Part shown: one piece after another, positions 40,901 to 49,094 of the stretch
How positions within the stretch are numbered: the stretch's first letter is position 1
Layout of the letters: every line of letters starts with the position of its first letter
DNA from: Gallionella sp.
GTDB lineage: Bacteria; Pseudomonadota; Gammaproteobacteria; Burkholderiales; Gallionellaceae
Reading direction: 5' to 3'
DNA length: 64,000 bases
Assembly (NCBI GenBank): GCA_028714075.1
Contig: JAQTMZ010000004.1
Coordinates: 62,001-126,000 of the forward strand
Made by a program: the position numbers and the translations under genes
Notes under the pieces: model-generated
What the model was told of the DNA's origin: nothing
The model's database searches: none
What the model saw: the letters and a program-made list of their open reading frames with translations, nothing else

Positions 40901-42561
40901 CGGTATCCGCACGAAGTGTCACTTTTGCCAATGGCCAGTCTTGCATGGTGACGGTTGCCTCGGCGACCACGTTTACTTACTCTACTACGAACTGCGGTGC
41001 CTCCGGAACGCAGGCCGCATCGGTTGGTCCGACGGTAGTAGTTTATTATGGCGGCAACGATGGTGTGTTCCGCGCCGTCAACGGCAACCAGACTGCCGCA
41101 ATAACTACCGCAAGCGGTGAAGTGCCTCCAGGCGGCGAGTTGTGGGGGTTCATCCCCAGTGAATTTTTCAGCAAGCTGAAACGGCTGCACGACAACAGCC
41201 CGATACTGGATCTTCCTTCCACGACTTCAGGCATATCGCCGACACCGCAAAAAAAGGATTATTTCGTCGATGGTTCGACCGGTATCTACCAAAAATTGAA
41301 TGCCGACGGCACAACCGCCAAAGCCTACCTTTACCTCACCATGCGCCGCGGAGGCAGGTATATCTATGCTCTGGATGTTACCGCCCCGGCCGATCCGAAG
41401 TACCTGTGGAAAATCACCAATGCGGGCAATTTCACCGAACTCGGCCAGACCTGGTCGGCTCCGAAGGTGGCGCTGATCAAGGGATATTGCGGTGCAGGCG
41501 TCACATGCAGCGCGGTTAACAAGCCAACTCCAGTCCTGATCTTCGGAGCAGGCTATGACCCAACCGAAGATACCGAGCCAGCCGGTACCGATGCCATGGG
41601 TCGCGGGATATACATCGTGGATGCCGAAACCGGGGTTCTGATATGGAGGGCCACCTATGGCGCTGCTTCTAACTGTAGTGCCGCCGGTACAGTACCGGCG
41701 ACCTGCACGATATTGGGGATGAATTACAGCATTCCGGCCGACATCACCCTGATGGATAGCGACTACGACGGATATATAGACCGCCTGTATGCCGTCGATG
41801 TGGGCGGCAATATATGGCGCGTGGATACTCAACGCTCCGCAGTCAACTACACCCCGGACTACTGGCGCGTGAACAAGGTGGCGTCGCTGGGCGGCACCTG
41901 CTGCCCGCTGCGCAAGTTCTTCTATCCGGTTGATGTGGTGCCTGCCGGCAGCTACGACGCGATAATAGCCGGCTCCGGCGACCGCGAACACCCGTTATAT
42001 ACCAATGCCGCCGCCGACAAGCAGAACCGGATTTTCATGCTCAAGGATCTGACCGGCAGCGACGGCAGCGGCCTGACCACCATCGTCAGGACAAAACTGT
42101 TCAATGCCACAAGCGCTACCTACAGTGCGGCTGCGGCGGCCGAAGACGGCACCGCCCCGAACAAAGGCTATTACATCGACCTCCTTAATGGTGAGAAGGT
42201 CGTTAACGCACCCCTGACGGTAGCGGGCTACACCTACCTCGGCACAAACCAGCCTACTGCATCTAATTCGTGCAGCGCAAACCTTGGAATTGCCAGGGGT
42301 TACAGGCTCGGTCCACTGAGTGGCGCCTATACCTCTACCGTGTTTGCCGGAGGCGGGCTGCCACCCTCACCGGTGGCTGGCGTAGTAAGCGTGACGGTAG
42401 CGGGCGAGACTACTCCGTCGCTGGTTCCATTCGTCATAGGCGGCGGCGGCGACCCCGGTTGCGTTGGCGCCGACTGCTCGTCTGCCCTCGGCGGTGCCAA
42501 GCCGTCCATCAATGTTTCAACCAGCCGCACCAGAACTTACTGGTACCAGGAAGTGGATTGA
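37957..42561 (+). CDS. pilY1: PilY1-like type IV pilus tip/biogenesis protein
   Basis: A 1534-residue secreted protein with signal peptide MKTKQLILSSLLILLTSHAS. The N-terminal third resembles the von Willebrand-like part of PilY1 (NVPNLMFVVDNPSS-like start, here NGVPNLMFVVDNPSS). The C-terminal part is a beta-propeller with VVYYGGNDGVFRAVNG, GGRYIYALDVT, and the calcium loop DSDYDGYIDRLYAVD (about residue 1268) then GGNIWRVD. PilY1 sits at the pilus tip, regulates retraction and surface sensing, and needs the minor pilins. The middle holds four tandem beta-rich modules not usual for the family. ATG 37957 has GGAGG 7 nt upstream. A hairpin follows the stop. Confidence 0.92.
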   Translation: MKTKQLILSSLLILLTSHASQAEDIDIYSGTTSNGVPNLMFVVDNPSSQNSNMGVCTYWDGTLPSEGDKSVGNDQCALANVVHEMSPLGAGSAVVNLGITTMCGIHFPLTPIDNNLHPGTPYTRTFNTGPCNAASDNITYTVPAGSTNKDAFIIAVKALKTNSGKSGQGSELQETWAYYTGGNDGSGLTGRGILTGTTYAGAAGVTTGCQKNYIIYLSGVKAGASHAQQYDATELSKLTSATANAVANGTLTAAQKTTLDTIVTPALEAGQGREWARFLRALDINTTPAPVAPATTPPEGTGVQSIITYSIATGDTAVPPAAITNNMEAYIKAVSTYGGGKYYPVGTDYNALKNAILKILNEVQAVNSVFSSSSLPVSVNAQGTYLNQIYMGMFRPDPDGNPRWVGNLKQYHFVATRDMVSQLVSLSLSDSLDASAINPATGFITPSAVSFWTCGGSPSVRACSPVADVAGGFWVNDSTKTADSAGKAYDLPDGEWVDKGGAAQIVRLANLTNNYATAAGTATNPRKLYTCTGACASGNSLSSYLFSSDPAVNPSLTSSAFGIITPVSITSLTRSGSTATVTTAAAHGVTDGQVVQISGANESEYNGSFVMTVVDATHVTYTLNVAPATPATGTILASVPGAGVAISSLTRVGSTVTVTTGAANGLSDGNSVNISGVTPTAYNGTWTVSGCGGVCGLTFNFTGPAEGPVTPSGSGTAAVSGKTTRTIELVTAAQGQTATPGLVRAGTTVTVQTTANHGFATGDLVTIAGAGDSGYNIASRAITVTGNRTFTYTLTGTTPTTPATIAGATASPVTVAPVSISSLTRTLGAGAAATATATTASSLTAAPYNKVVGNSYSISVSGASQSEYNGTFNAAVTSATTFTYPITTSPATTATGTMMLGSNLATADLIKWIRGDDNFGDEVGPGGSVTIRPSLHGDVLHSRPVAVNYGTYAINITATSDALGTRTATASAANVAIISSLAVSARSVTFANGQSCMVTVASATTFTYSTTNCGASGTQAASVGPTVVVYYGGNDGVFRAVNGNQTAAITTASGEVPPGGELWGFIPSEFFSKLKRLHDNSPILDLPSTTSGISPTPQKKDYFVDGSTGIYQKLNADGTTAKAYLYLTMRRGGRYIYALDVTAPADPKYLWKITNAGNFTELGQTWSAPKVALIKGYCGAGVTCSAVNKPTPVLIFGAGYDPTEDTEPAGTDAMGRGIYIVDAETGVLIWRATYGAASNCSAAGTVPATCTILGMNYSIPADITLMDSDYDGYIDRLYAVDVGGNIWRVDTQRSAVNYTPDYWRVNKVASLGGTCCPLRKFFYPVDVVPAGSYDAIIAGSGDREHPLYTNAAADKQNRIFMLKDLTGSDGSGLTTIVRTKLFNATSATYSAAAAAEDGTAPNKGYYIDLLNGEKVVNAPLTVAGYTYLGTNQPTASNSCSANLGIARGYRLGPLSGAYTSTVFAGGGLPPSPVAGVVSVTVAGETTPSLVPFVIGGGGDPGCVGADCSSALGGAKPSINVSTSRTRTYWYQEVD
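39652..40660 (+). repeat. Four tandem beta-rich modules inside pilY1
   Basis: Modules of about 75-95 residues begin near 39652, 39880, 40120 and 40408. Each has S-L-T-R or LVRAG, TVTVTT, HG-(x)4-G-(x)2-V-x-ISGA, YNG, and a terminal T-x-TYTL or equivalent. They diverge in sequence, with copy 2 carrying an extra CGGVCG. They sit between the N-terminal domain and the propeller. Confidence 0.75.
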
Positions 42562-42591
42562 TCCGAAACGGTTTCAATTGATTGATATTGA

Positions 42592-42617
42592 CGGACCCTG
42601 TTGCTCGACAGGGTCCG
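42592..42617 (+). terminator. Hairpin after pilY1
   Basis: CGGACCCTGT, TGCTCG, ACAGGGTCCG: a perfect 10-bp stem. There is no U-tract, only CTATGAATATCTTTCT. Confidence 0.55.
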
Positions 42618-42662
42618 CTATGAATATCTTTCTCCTCGTAAAACCGTCGCGCAAGTTGTTAT

Positions 42663-42690
42663 TTGGAATTTCGGACAACTTTGATACAAT
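42663..42690 (+). promoter_or_regulatory. Probable sigma-70 promoter of acpP
   Basis: TTGGAA (42663-42668), 16 nt, TACAAT (42685-42690). A transcript would begin about 35-40 nt before the acpP ATG, whose ribosome-binding site is GTAGGAGA. Confidence 0.55.
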
Positions 42691-42733
42691 GCCGCAGTTT
42701 TTTTGAAACTTAAACAGGGTAGGAGATAAAAAG

Positions 42734-42967
42734 ATGTCTATTGAACAGCGCGTTAAAAAGATCGTTGCCGAACAACTCGGTGTGAATGAATCGGAAGTCA
42801 AGAATGAATCTTCTTTTGTCAACGATCTGGGTGCGGATTCTCTGGATACCGTTGAGCTGGTGATGGCTCTGGAAGAGGAATTCGAATGCGAAATTCCCGA
42901 TGAAGACGCAGAAAAAATTACCACCGTACAACAAGCCATCGACTACGTTCTGGCACACCAGAAGTAG
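42734..42967 (+). CDS. acpP: Acyl carrier protein
   Basis: A 77-residue acidic protein carrying growing fatty acyl chains. The phosphopantetheine serine is in the invariant [18 protein letters not shown] motif (residue about 37). It is followed by fabF as in most proteobacteria, but here pilY1 lies upstream where fabG is usually found. It has its own promoter. Confidence 0.98.
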   Translation: MSIEQRVKKIVAEQLGVNESEVKNESSFVNDLGADSLDTVELVMALEEEFECEIPDEDAEKITTVQQAIDYVLAHQK

Positions 42968-43017
42968 CCCCTCTTTCCTCCTGTTTCCCCCCATTAATTT
43001 TATTTGGCGGAGTCAGT

Positions 43018-44250
43018 TTGTCTAAACGCAGAGTTGTTATTACCGGGCTGGGGATAGTATCCCCGGTCGGGATAGGGATTTCCACGGTCTGGCAGAATAT
43101 CGTCGCGGGGAAGTCCGGCATCGCCAAAATCACGCACTTTGATGCCAGCACAATGGCAGCGCAGATTGCCGGTGAGGTGAAAAATTTCGATGTCACGCAA
43201 TTCCTTCCCGCCAAGGATGCGCGCCGCATGGATCGCTTCATCCATTTAGGCCTGGTGGCCGGCATGGAGGCGTTCAAGGATTCCGGGCTGGAAGTTACCG
43301 GGCAGAATGCCGAGCGTATCGGCGTAAACATCGGTTCTGGTATCGGCGGCCTGCCGATGATCGAAGACACACACAACGATTTTCTGGCTGCAGGGCCGCG
43401 CAAAATTTCACCGTTTTTCATTCCGGGTACCATCATCAACATGATCTCCGGTAATTTATCCGTGATGTACGGGTTGAAGGGGCCCAATCTGGCGATGGTT
43501 TCTGCCTGTACTACCGGCACGCATTGCATCGGGGAATCGGCGCGTATCGTCGAATATGGCGATGCGGATGTGATGATTGCCGGCGGTTCCGAAGCGACCG
43601 TGAGCGCGTTGGCGGTGGGCGGATTTTCCGCCGCACGGGCACTCAGTACGCGCAATGACGACCCGGCCACCGCCAGCCGCCCTTGGGACAAGGATCGTGA
43701 TGGCTTTGTGATGGGCGAAGGCGCGGGGGTGATGGTGCTGGAAGAATATGAGCACGCCAAGGCGCGCGGCGCGCGGATTTACGCGGAACTGGCCGGTTAC
43801 GGCATGAGTGGCGACGCCTACCATATCACTGCGCCGGATACGGACGGCCCGAAGCGCAGCATGTTGAATGCGTTGCGCAACGCCGGGCTAAATCCGGATG
43901 CGGTGCAGTACGTCAACGCACACGGCACTTCGACGCCGCTGGGCGACAAGAACGAAACCGAGGCGATCAAATTGGCATTCGGCGACCACGCCAAGAAGCT
44001 GGTGGTGAACTCCACCAAGTCGATGACCGGCCACCTGTTGGGCGGTGCAGGCGGAATCGAATCGATATTCTGCGCGCTGGCGGTGCATCACCAGGTTTCT
44101 CCACCGACCATCAACATCTTCGAGCAGGATCCGGAGTGCGATCTGGACTACTGTGCGAATACCGCACGCGCAATGAAGATCGATGTCGCGGTAAACAATA
44201 ACTTCGGCTTTGGCGGAACCAATGGCTCACTGGTGTTCCGCAAGGTCTAA
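43018..44250 (+). CDS. fabF: 3-oxoacyl-[ACP] synthase II
   Basis: Condenses malonyl-ACP with acyl-ACP in fatty acid elongation. It has 410 residues from a TTG start at 43018 (MSKRRVVITGLGIVSPVGIG) with GGCGGAG upstream; no ATG would keep the conserved N-terminus. The catalytic triad is present: Cys in SACTTGTHCIG, His in VNAHGTSTPLGD, His in KSMTGHLLGGAGG. It is followed after 14 nt by pabC. Confidence 0.97.
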   Translation: MSKRRVVITGLGIVSPVGIGISTVWQNIVAGKSGIAKITHFDASTMAAQIAGEVKNFDVTQFLPAKDARRMDRFIHLGLVAGMEAFKDSGLEVTGQNAERIGVNIGSGIGGLPMIEDTHNDFLAAGPRKISPFFIPGTIINMISGNLSVMYGLKGPNLAMVSACTTGTHCIGESARIVEYGDADVMIAGGSEATVSALAVGGFSAARALSTRNDDPATASRPWDKDRDGFVMGEGAGVMVLEEYEHAKARGARIYAELAGYGMSGDAYHITAPDTDGPKRSMLNALRNAGLNPDAVQYVNAHGTSTPLGDKNETEAIKLAFGDHAKKLVVNSTKSMTGHLLGGAGGIESIFCALAVHHQVSPPTINIFEQDPECDLDYCANTARAMKIDVAVNNNFGFGGTNGSLVFRKV

Positions 44251-44264
44251 CCTTTCCTCACGCG

Positions 44265-45089
44265 ATGCTGGTCAACGGAGTACCCGGCAACTCAATCAGT
44301 ATCCGTGATCGCGGTCTGCTCTACGGCGACGGGGTGTTCCGCACTCTGCGCGCTGTCAATGGCAAGGCGCTGCATTGGCCGTTGCATTACCTGAAACTTC
44401 AACATGATTGTGTCAAGCTGGGTATGACCTGCCCGGATGAGGCGTTGCTGTGCGCCGAACTGGATAAAGTGCTCGCGCAACATCCGGATGGCGTGGTGAA
44501 ACTCATCGTCACACGCGGCCAGAGCGGGCGAGGCTATGCGCCGTCCGCCGATGCGGCGCCTACGCGCATCTGGGATTTCTCGCCCATACCGGACTATCCC
44601 GCGGAATGTGCGACGCAAGGCATCAAGGCGCACGTATGCAGCTTGCGCCTGTCCATCCAGCCCCGCCTGGCATGTGTCAAACATCTCAACCGTCTGGAAA
44701 ACGTGCTGGCGGCGGCGGAACTGAACGATGCGCAATTGCATGGTGAGCAGGCTGCCGAAGGCCTGTTGCTGGATGCCGGCGGGTATCTGATCGAAGGCAC
44801 GCGCAGCAACCTGTTTCTGGTGGCGCAGGGACGGCTGGTCACCCCCGATTTATCGCGCTGCGGCGTGGCCGGGATACAGCGCGGGCGGGTCATGGCGTGG
44901 GCGTTGCAGCATGGCATGACGCTGCAAGTGCGCGATGTCGAACTGGAGGAGGCGTTGCAAGCCGACGAGATATTTATCGTGAACAGCGTCATCGGGCTGT
45001 GGCCGATACGCGAACTGGAACAGCGCCATTGGAGCCACTTTCCGGTCGCCGCACAAATTCGCCATGGCCTTGACCGGCAGGACGCATGA
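44265..45089 (+). CDS. pabC: Aminodeoxychorismate lyase
   Basis: A PLP enzyme of the class IV aminotransferase fold that releases 4-aminobenzoate and pyruvate from aminodeoxychorismate, for folate synthesis. It has 274 residues. Conserved: RGLLYGDGVFRTLRAVNG near the N-terminus, the PLP-lysine region CVKHLNRLENVLAAAEL and EGTRSNLFLV. It overlaps mltG by 4 nt. Confidence 0.94.
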   Translation: MLVNGVPGNSISIRDRGLLYGDGVFRTLRAVNGKALHWPLHYLKLQHDCVKLGMTCPDEALLCAELDKVLAQHPDGVVKLIVTRGQSGRGYAPSADAAPTRIWDFSPIPDYPAECATQGIKAHVCSLRLSIQPRLACVKHLNRLENVLAAAELNDAQLHGEQAAEGLLLDAGGYLIEGTRSNLFLVAQGRLVTPDLSRCGVAGIQRGRVMAWALQHGMTLQVRDVELEEALQADEIFIVNSVIGLWPIRELEQRHWSHFPVAAQIRHGLDRQDA

Positions 45090-46066
45090 TGCAACGGCTA
45101 TTCACCCTGATCATTATACTGGCGCTGCTCGCCGCAGCCGGGCTGGGCTACTACGCTTACCGCCCATTGCCGCTGCCCGCTACGCCGTTTGAATTTGAAC
45201 TGAAGCAGGGCAGCAGCCTGAAGAGCGTGGCGCGGGATATGCATCAGGCTGGTCTGCTGGAACAAGACCAGCTGTTTGTCTGGCTGGGGCGCTTGCTGGG
45301 CAAATCGACGCAACTCAAGGCGGGCAATTACGCGCTGGAGCACCCCGTTTCGCCGCTCGAATTGCTGGAAATGTTTACCAAAGGCGACGTCAGCCAAAAT
45401 CAGATGAGCGTGATTGAAGGCTGGACGTTCAAACAGCTACGCGCCGCACTGAATGCCAACCCGGACATCGCGCATGACACCTTGAACCTGACTGATGCGG
45501 AAATATTGCAGCGCATCGGTGCGACAGAAACCCATCCCGAGGGTTTGTTTTTTCCCGATACTTACTACTTTGCCGCTGGCAGCAGCGACCTGGCCATCTT
45601 CAAGCGTGCCTACCGGGTCATGCAGCAGCATCTGCAGGAAGCATGGACCGAGCGTGAAGCGGGTCTGCCTCTGCAAACACCTTATCAGGCGCTGATTCTG
45701 GCTTCCATCGTCGAGAAGGAAACCGGCGCACCCGGCGACCGTACCCTGATCGCCGGAGTGTTCGTAAACCGTTTGCGCAAGGGTATGTTGCTGCAAACCG
45801 ACCCGACCGTGATTTACGGCTTGGGTGACCGGTTTGACGGCAATCTGCGCAAACGTGATTTGCTGGCCGACACCGCTTACAATACCTATACCCGCGGCGG
45901 GTTAACGCCCACGCCAATTGCGTTGCCGGGCATGGCCGCGTTGCATGCGACTCTGCATCCGGCCAAGACCGACGCGCTATACTTTGTGGCGCGCGGTGAT
46001 GGCAGTTCACAATTTTCCAGCAACTTGAATGCGCATAATCGTGCTGTGAACCAATATCAAAAATGA
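45086..46066 (+). CDS. mltG: Endolytic murein transglycosylase MltG
   Basis: An inner-membrane-anchored lytic enzyme that cuts nascent glycan and may set strand length. One N-terminal helix ([20 protein letters not shown]) is followed by a LysM-like region and the YceG catalytic domain with Glu in [14 protein letters not shown]. The C-terminal [19 protein letters not shown] is conserved. It has 326 residues and starts at ATGATG overlapping the pabC stop. It overlaps tmk by 4 nt. Confidence 0.95.
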   Translation: MMQRLFTLIIILALLAAAGLGYYAYRPLPLPATPFEFELKQGSSLKSVARDMHQAGLLEQDQLFVWLGRLLGKSTQLKAGNYALEHPVSPLELLEMFTKGDVSQNQMSVIEGWTFKQLRAALNANPDIAHDTLNLTDAEILQRIGATETHPEGLFFPDTYYFAAGSSDLAIFKRAYRVMQQHLQEAWTEREAGLPLQTPYQALILASIVEKETGAPGDRTLIAGVFVNRLRKGMLLQTDPTVIYGLGDRFDGNLRKRDLLADTAYNTYTRGGLTPTPIALPGMAALHATLHPAKTDALYFVARGDGSSQFSSNLNAHNRAVNQYQK

Positions 46067-46686
46067 ACAAATTCATAACGTTTGAAGGGGTCGACGGGGC
46101 AGGCAAAAGCACTCATCTGGCGTGGTTTGCCGATGCGCTGCGGCAGCGCGGCTGCGACGTGGTGGTTACGCGCGAACCGGGTGGCACGCCGCTCGGCGAG
46201 CAACTGCGCGAGATACTGCTGCATCAGCCGATGAACATCGGCACCGAGGCGCTGCTGATGTTTGCGGCGCGTCTGGAGCATATCGAACAGGTCATCAAGC
46301 CCGCATTGAGCGCGGGCAAGTGGGTGATTTCGGACCGTTTCAGCGATGCCAGCTTCGCTTATCAGGGCGGCGGCAGGGGGCTGGATTGGGATAAGTTGAG
46401 CCAGCTTGAGCAATGGGTGCATCCCGACCTGCAACCCGACCTGACGCTGTTTTTTGATCTTCCGGTCGAGATAGCGAGGCAGCGCCTAAGGTCTTCTGAT
46501 AATGCAAGGCCGGACAATACTTCACTGGATCGTTTCGAGCAGGAGCAGGCCGATTTCTTCGAACGGGTGCGTGCCGGGTACCATAAACGCGTACGGCAAA
46601 ACCCGCTACGCTATATGGTCATCGATGCGGCACAGCCTATAGATGTAATTAAACAAAAACTTGAAGAAGTAATTATATTGCTTTGA
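46063..46686 (+). CDS. tmk: Thymidylate kinase
   Basis: Phosphorylates dTMP to dTDP. It has 207 residues. P-loop [18 protein letters not shown]-x motif [20 protein letters not shown], and a LID region with [20 protein letters not shown]. It lies in the conserved order mltG-tmk-holB and is translationally coupled to mltG (ATGA overlap). Confidence 0.96.
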   Translation: MNKFITFEGVDGAGKSTHLAWFADALRQRGCDVVVTREPGGTPLGEQLREILLHQPMNIGTEALLMFAARLEHIEQVIKPALSAGKWVISDRFSDASFAYQGGGRGLDWDKLSQLEQWVHPDLQPDLTLFFDLPVEIARQRLRSSDNARPDNTSLDRFEQEQADFFERVRAGYHKRVRQNPLRYMVIDAAQPIDVIKQKLEEVIILL

Positions 46687-46687
46687 T

Positions 46688-47701
46688 ATGAAAGAAATAT
46701 ATCCATGGCAAAAAAGTGACTGGGCGCGTTTACAGGAGTTGCGTAAACGCCCGCTGCATGGCCTGCTGTTCAAAGGAACCAAGGGTATCGGCAAGCTCGA
46801 CTTGGCGATGAATTTCGCCCAAAGCCTGCTGTGCCAGCATCCGGATGAAGCCGGTTTTGCTTGCGGCAAATGCCCTTCGTGTCACTGGTTTGGCCAAGGT
46901 TCGCACCCGGATTTTTGTTTGCTGCAACCGGATGCGTTGAGTCTGGATGGCGAGGAAAGCGATGATATTAAGTCCGCATCCGGCAAGAAACCCAGCAAGC
47001 AGATTTCCGTCGACCAGGTGCGCGGGCTGGCCGACTTCTCCGGGATGTCAGCCCATCAGGGCGGCAGGCGCGTGGTCGTCATTCATCCTGCCGAGGCGAT
47101 GAACACCAACGCCGCCAACGCGCTGCTGAAAAACCTCGAAGAACCGCCGCCGGGCTTGCTGTTCATCCTGGTGTCGCACAAGCCGCAGCAGCTGTTGCCG
47201 ACCATCCTGAGCCGCTGCCTGTCGTTCGCGCTGCCCGCTCCCGATGCGGAAAGTGCCGCGCGCTGGCTGGCGCAGCAGGGTGTGAAAAACCCCGCCGAGG
47301 CGCTCGCAGCATCCGGTTTCGCGCCGTTGCAAGCGGTTCAACTGGACGAGCAACTGGGCGGCGAAGAGCGCGATAAATTGCTGCGCGCCGTGCGCCAGCC
47401 CGCCGTGCTGGACGTGTTCGCGCTGGCTGAGGCATTGCAGAAAACCGAGCAGGTAGTGGTCGTGCAATGGCTGCAACAATGGAGCTATGATTTGAGCGCG
47501 ATGAAGCTGGCGGGGAAGCTGCGCTACCATCCCGGCGAAGAAGCCGCAGTCAAGAAACTGGTCGAATCTGTCGCGCCGCTAAATCTGGCGCGGCTGCAAA
47601 GCTATCTGCAAGGCGCGAAGCGCGAAGCGCAGCATACGCTCAACCCCAAGCTGTTTCTGGAGTCGCTGTTGTTCTCCTATCGCCAGCTCATGGTTGAGTA
47701 A
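46688..47701 (+). CDS. holB: DNA polymerase III subunit delta prime
   Basis: A clamp-loader subunit of 337 residues. The P-loop-like GTKGIGKLDLAMNFAQ, the zinc module with CQHPDEAGFACGKCPSC, and sensor 1/SRC motif LPTILSRCL are in place. It starts 1 nt after the tmk stop. Normally pilZ and then tatD follow. Here the gap to tatD holds only repeat DNA. Confidence 0.93.
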   Translation: MKEIYPWQKSDWARLQELRKRPLHGLLFKGTKGIGKLDLAMNFAQSLLCQHPDEAGFACGKCPSCHWFGQGSHPDFCLLQPDALSLDGEESDDIKSASGKKPSKQISVDQVRGLADFSGMSAHQGGRRVVVIHPAEAMNTNAANALLKNLEEPPPGLLFILVSHKPQQLLPTILSRCLSFALPAPDAESAARWLAQQGVKNPAEALAASGFAPLQAVQLDEQLGGEERDKLLRAVRQPAVLDVFALAEALQKTEQVVVVQWLQQWSYDLSAMKLAGKLRYHPGEEAAVKKLVESVAPLNLARLQSYLQGAKREAQHTLNPKLFLESLLFSYRQLMVE

Positions 47702-47893
47702 CGTGCATAGAAAGTAGCCACTCTTCATGATGAAACTCCCCATGCCCGTTCCCTCTCCTCAATCCTCTCCCGAAGAAAAGCCCCCCTCTCCAACTTTCCC
47801 CCGCAAGCGGGAGAAAGGGCAAACGAGAAAGGCAATCTTCAATTCCTGCGGGCGAAGAGGCGAACGAATCGCTATGCGAGTTTTACTTTAACC
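47702..47893. repeat. Repeat-filled gap between holB and tatD
   Basis: 192 bp with no gene. It contains CTTTCCCCCGC, AA, GCGGGAGAAAG (47794-47817), preceded by degenerate CCCTCTCC half-sites, and GAACGAATCGCTATGCGA (47863-47880), the diverged reverse complement of the flank seen in glnE (5052-5070) and before ctaD (50381-50399). Confidence 0.75.
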
Positions 47894-48667
47894 ATGCCAT
47901 TTATCGATTCCCACTGCCATCTTAATTTCCCCGGGCTGGCCGAAAATATGGCCGACGTGCTGGCACAAATGCGGCATAACGACGTGGCTGGCGCGTTATG
48001 CGTTTCGGTTAACCTGGCGGATTTTCCGCAGGTGCTGGCGCTGGCCGAACAGCACCCGAACATCTATGCCTCGGTAGGTGTGCACCCAGATTACGAAGGA
48101 GTTGAGGAGCCGGATGTCGCCCGTCTGGTCGAGCTGGCGCGGCATCCCAGAGTGATCGCGATCGGCGAAACCGGCCTGGATTATTTCCGGCTGAAGGGTG
48201 ATCTGGAGTGGCAGCGCACGCGCTTCCGCAACCATATCGGCGCCGCGCGCGAATGCGGCAAGCCGCTCATCATCCACACACGCGAGGCGGCGGCGGACAC
48301 CCTGCGCATCATGGCAGAGGAAAAGGCCGCCGAAGCGGGCGGGGTGATGCACTGTTTTACCGAAACCTGGGAAGTGGCCGAAGCCGCGCTGGCAATGGGT
48401 TTTTACATTTCTTTCTCCGGCATCACCACCTTCAAGAGCGCCAAACAAATCAAGGATGTGGCGCAACGCGTGCCGCTGGAGCGCATGTTGCTCGAAACTG
48501 ACGCGCCCTATCTCGCCCCCGTTCCGCATCGCGGCAAGCTCAACCAGCCGGCGTATGTGAAACATGTCGCCGAGGAGATTGCCCTGTTGCGCGGTATCGG
48601 CGTAGATGAAGTAGGGCGGCACACCACAGAGAATTTTATGCGTTTATTCCGATTGCAGACGATTTGA
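47894..48667 (+). CDS. tatD: TatD-family metal-dependent hydrolase
   Basis: A 257-residue TIM-barrel hydrolase. Relatives have 3'-5' DNase activity or act on D-aminoacyl-tRNA. Metal ligands are visible: FIDSHCHLNF, GETGLDYFR, IIHTREAAADT, VMHCFTET and LETDAPYLAP. It matches the TatD/YcfH type that follows holB. The stop is followed within 25 nt by the tRNA-Gly promoter. Confidence 0.93.
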   Translation: MPFIDSHCHLNFPGLAENMADVLAQMRHNDVAGALCVSVNLADFPQVLALAEQHPNIYASVGVHPDYEGVEEPDVARLVELARHPRVIAIGETGLDYFRLKGDLEWQRTRFRNHIGAARECGKPLIIHTREAAADTLRIMAEEKAAEAGGVMHCFTETWEVAEAALAMGFYISFSGITTFKSAKQIKDVAQRVPLERMLLETDAPYLAPVPHRGKLNQPAYVKHVAEEIALLRGIGVDEVGRHTTENFMRLFRLQTI

Positions 48668-48692
48668 CAGCAAAAGTTTTCCGGCAAAATTA

Positions 48693-48720
48693 TTGACATG
48701 GATTTGAATATCCCTATAAT
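48693..48720 (+). promoter_or_regulatory. Strong sigma-70 promoter of tRNA-Gly/tRNA-Cys
   Basis: Consensus TTGACA (48693-48698), 16 nt, consensus TATAAT (48715-48720), then GCGCACTC, a GC-rich discriminator typical of stable RNA promoters. The tRNA begins 13 nt later. Confidence 0.88.
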
Positions 48721-48733
48721 GCGCACTCGTTTT

Positions 48734-48809
48734 GCGGGAGTAGCTCAGTTGGTAGAGCGCAACCTTGCCAAGGTTGAGGTCGAGAGTTCGAGACTCTTCT
48801 CCCGCTCCA
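48734..48809 (+). tRNA. tRNA-Gly (GCC)
   Basis: A 76-nt cloverleaf with 7-bp acceptor GCGGGAG/CTCCCGC, discriminator T and encoded CCA. Anticodon arm CAACC-TTGCCAA-GGTTG gives anticodon GCC. The T-arm is GAGAG-TTCGAGA-CTCTT. Confidence 0.97.
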
Positions 48810-48814
48810 CATTC

Positions 48815-48840
48815 AAGGGAAAGCATCCTCGCTTTCCCTT
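48815..48840 (+). terminator. Hairpin between tRNA-Gly and tRNA-Cys
   Basis: AAGGGAAAGC, ATCCTC, GCTTTCCCTT: a 10-bp stem followed by AATCATTT. It may be a processing signal or partial terminator in the tRNA transcript. Confidence 0.55.
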
Positions 48841-48869
48841 AATCATTTAAAGCCAGTGTTCTGCAACAC

Positions 48870-48943
48870 GGCGCGATAGCAAAGCGGTTATGCACCGGAT
48901 TGCAAATCCGATTAGCCCAGTTCGACTCTGGGTCGCGCCTCCA
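48870..48943 (+). tRNA. tRNA-Cys (GCA)
   Basis: 74 nt with acceptor GGCGCGA/TCGCGCC, discriminator T and encoded CCA. The anticodon loop TTGCAAA, within CGGATTGCAAATCCG, gives GCA. D-arm AGCAAAGCGGTTATGC and T-arm GCCCAGTTCGACTCTGGG are as in other proteobacterial tRNA-Cys. Confidence 0.96.
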
Positions 48944-49094
48944 GTCAACTTCGCAGGTTGCTCCAAAATAATCAGAAGTGAAGCGGCATACTCGCTCCGC
49001 CTTGACGGGAAAGTTTACGGAGGGTATGTTGGGCGCCGGTGCTGTAGGTACAAGCAACTCGAGAAACAGAAGTATTCTCAGTGGGGGCTAGGCC

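Noticed and set aside
48944..49094. Integrase or attachment-linked gene next to tRNA-Cys
   Set aside because: No ORF with recombinase motifs; only a short untranslated stretch before ctaC.
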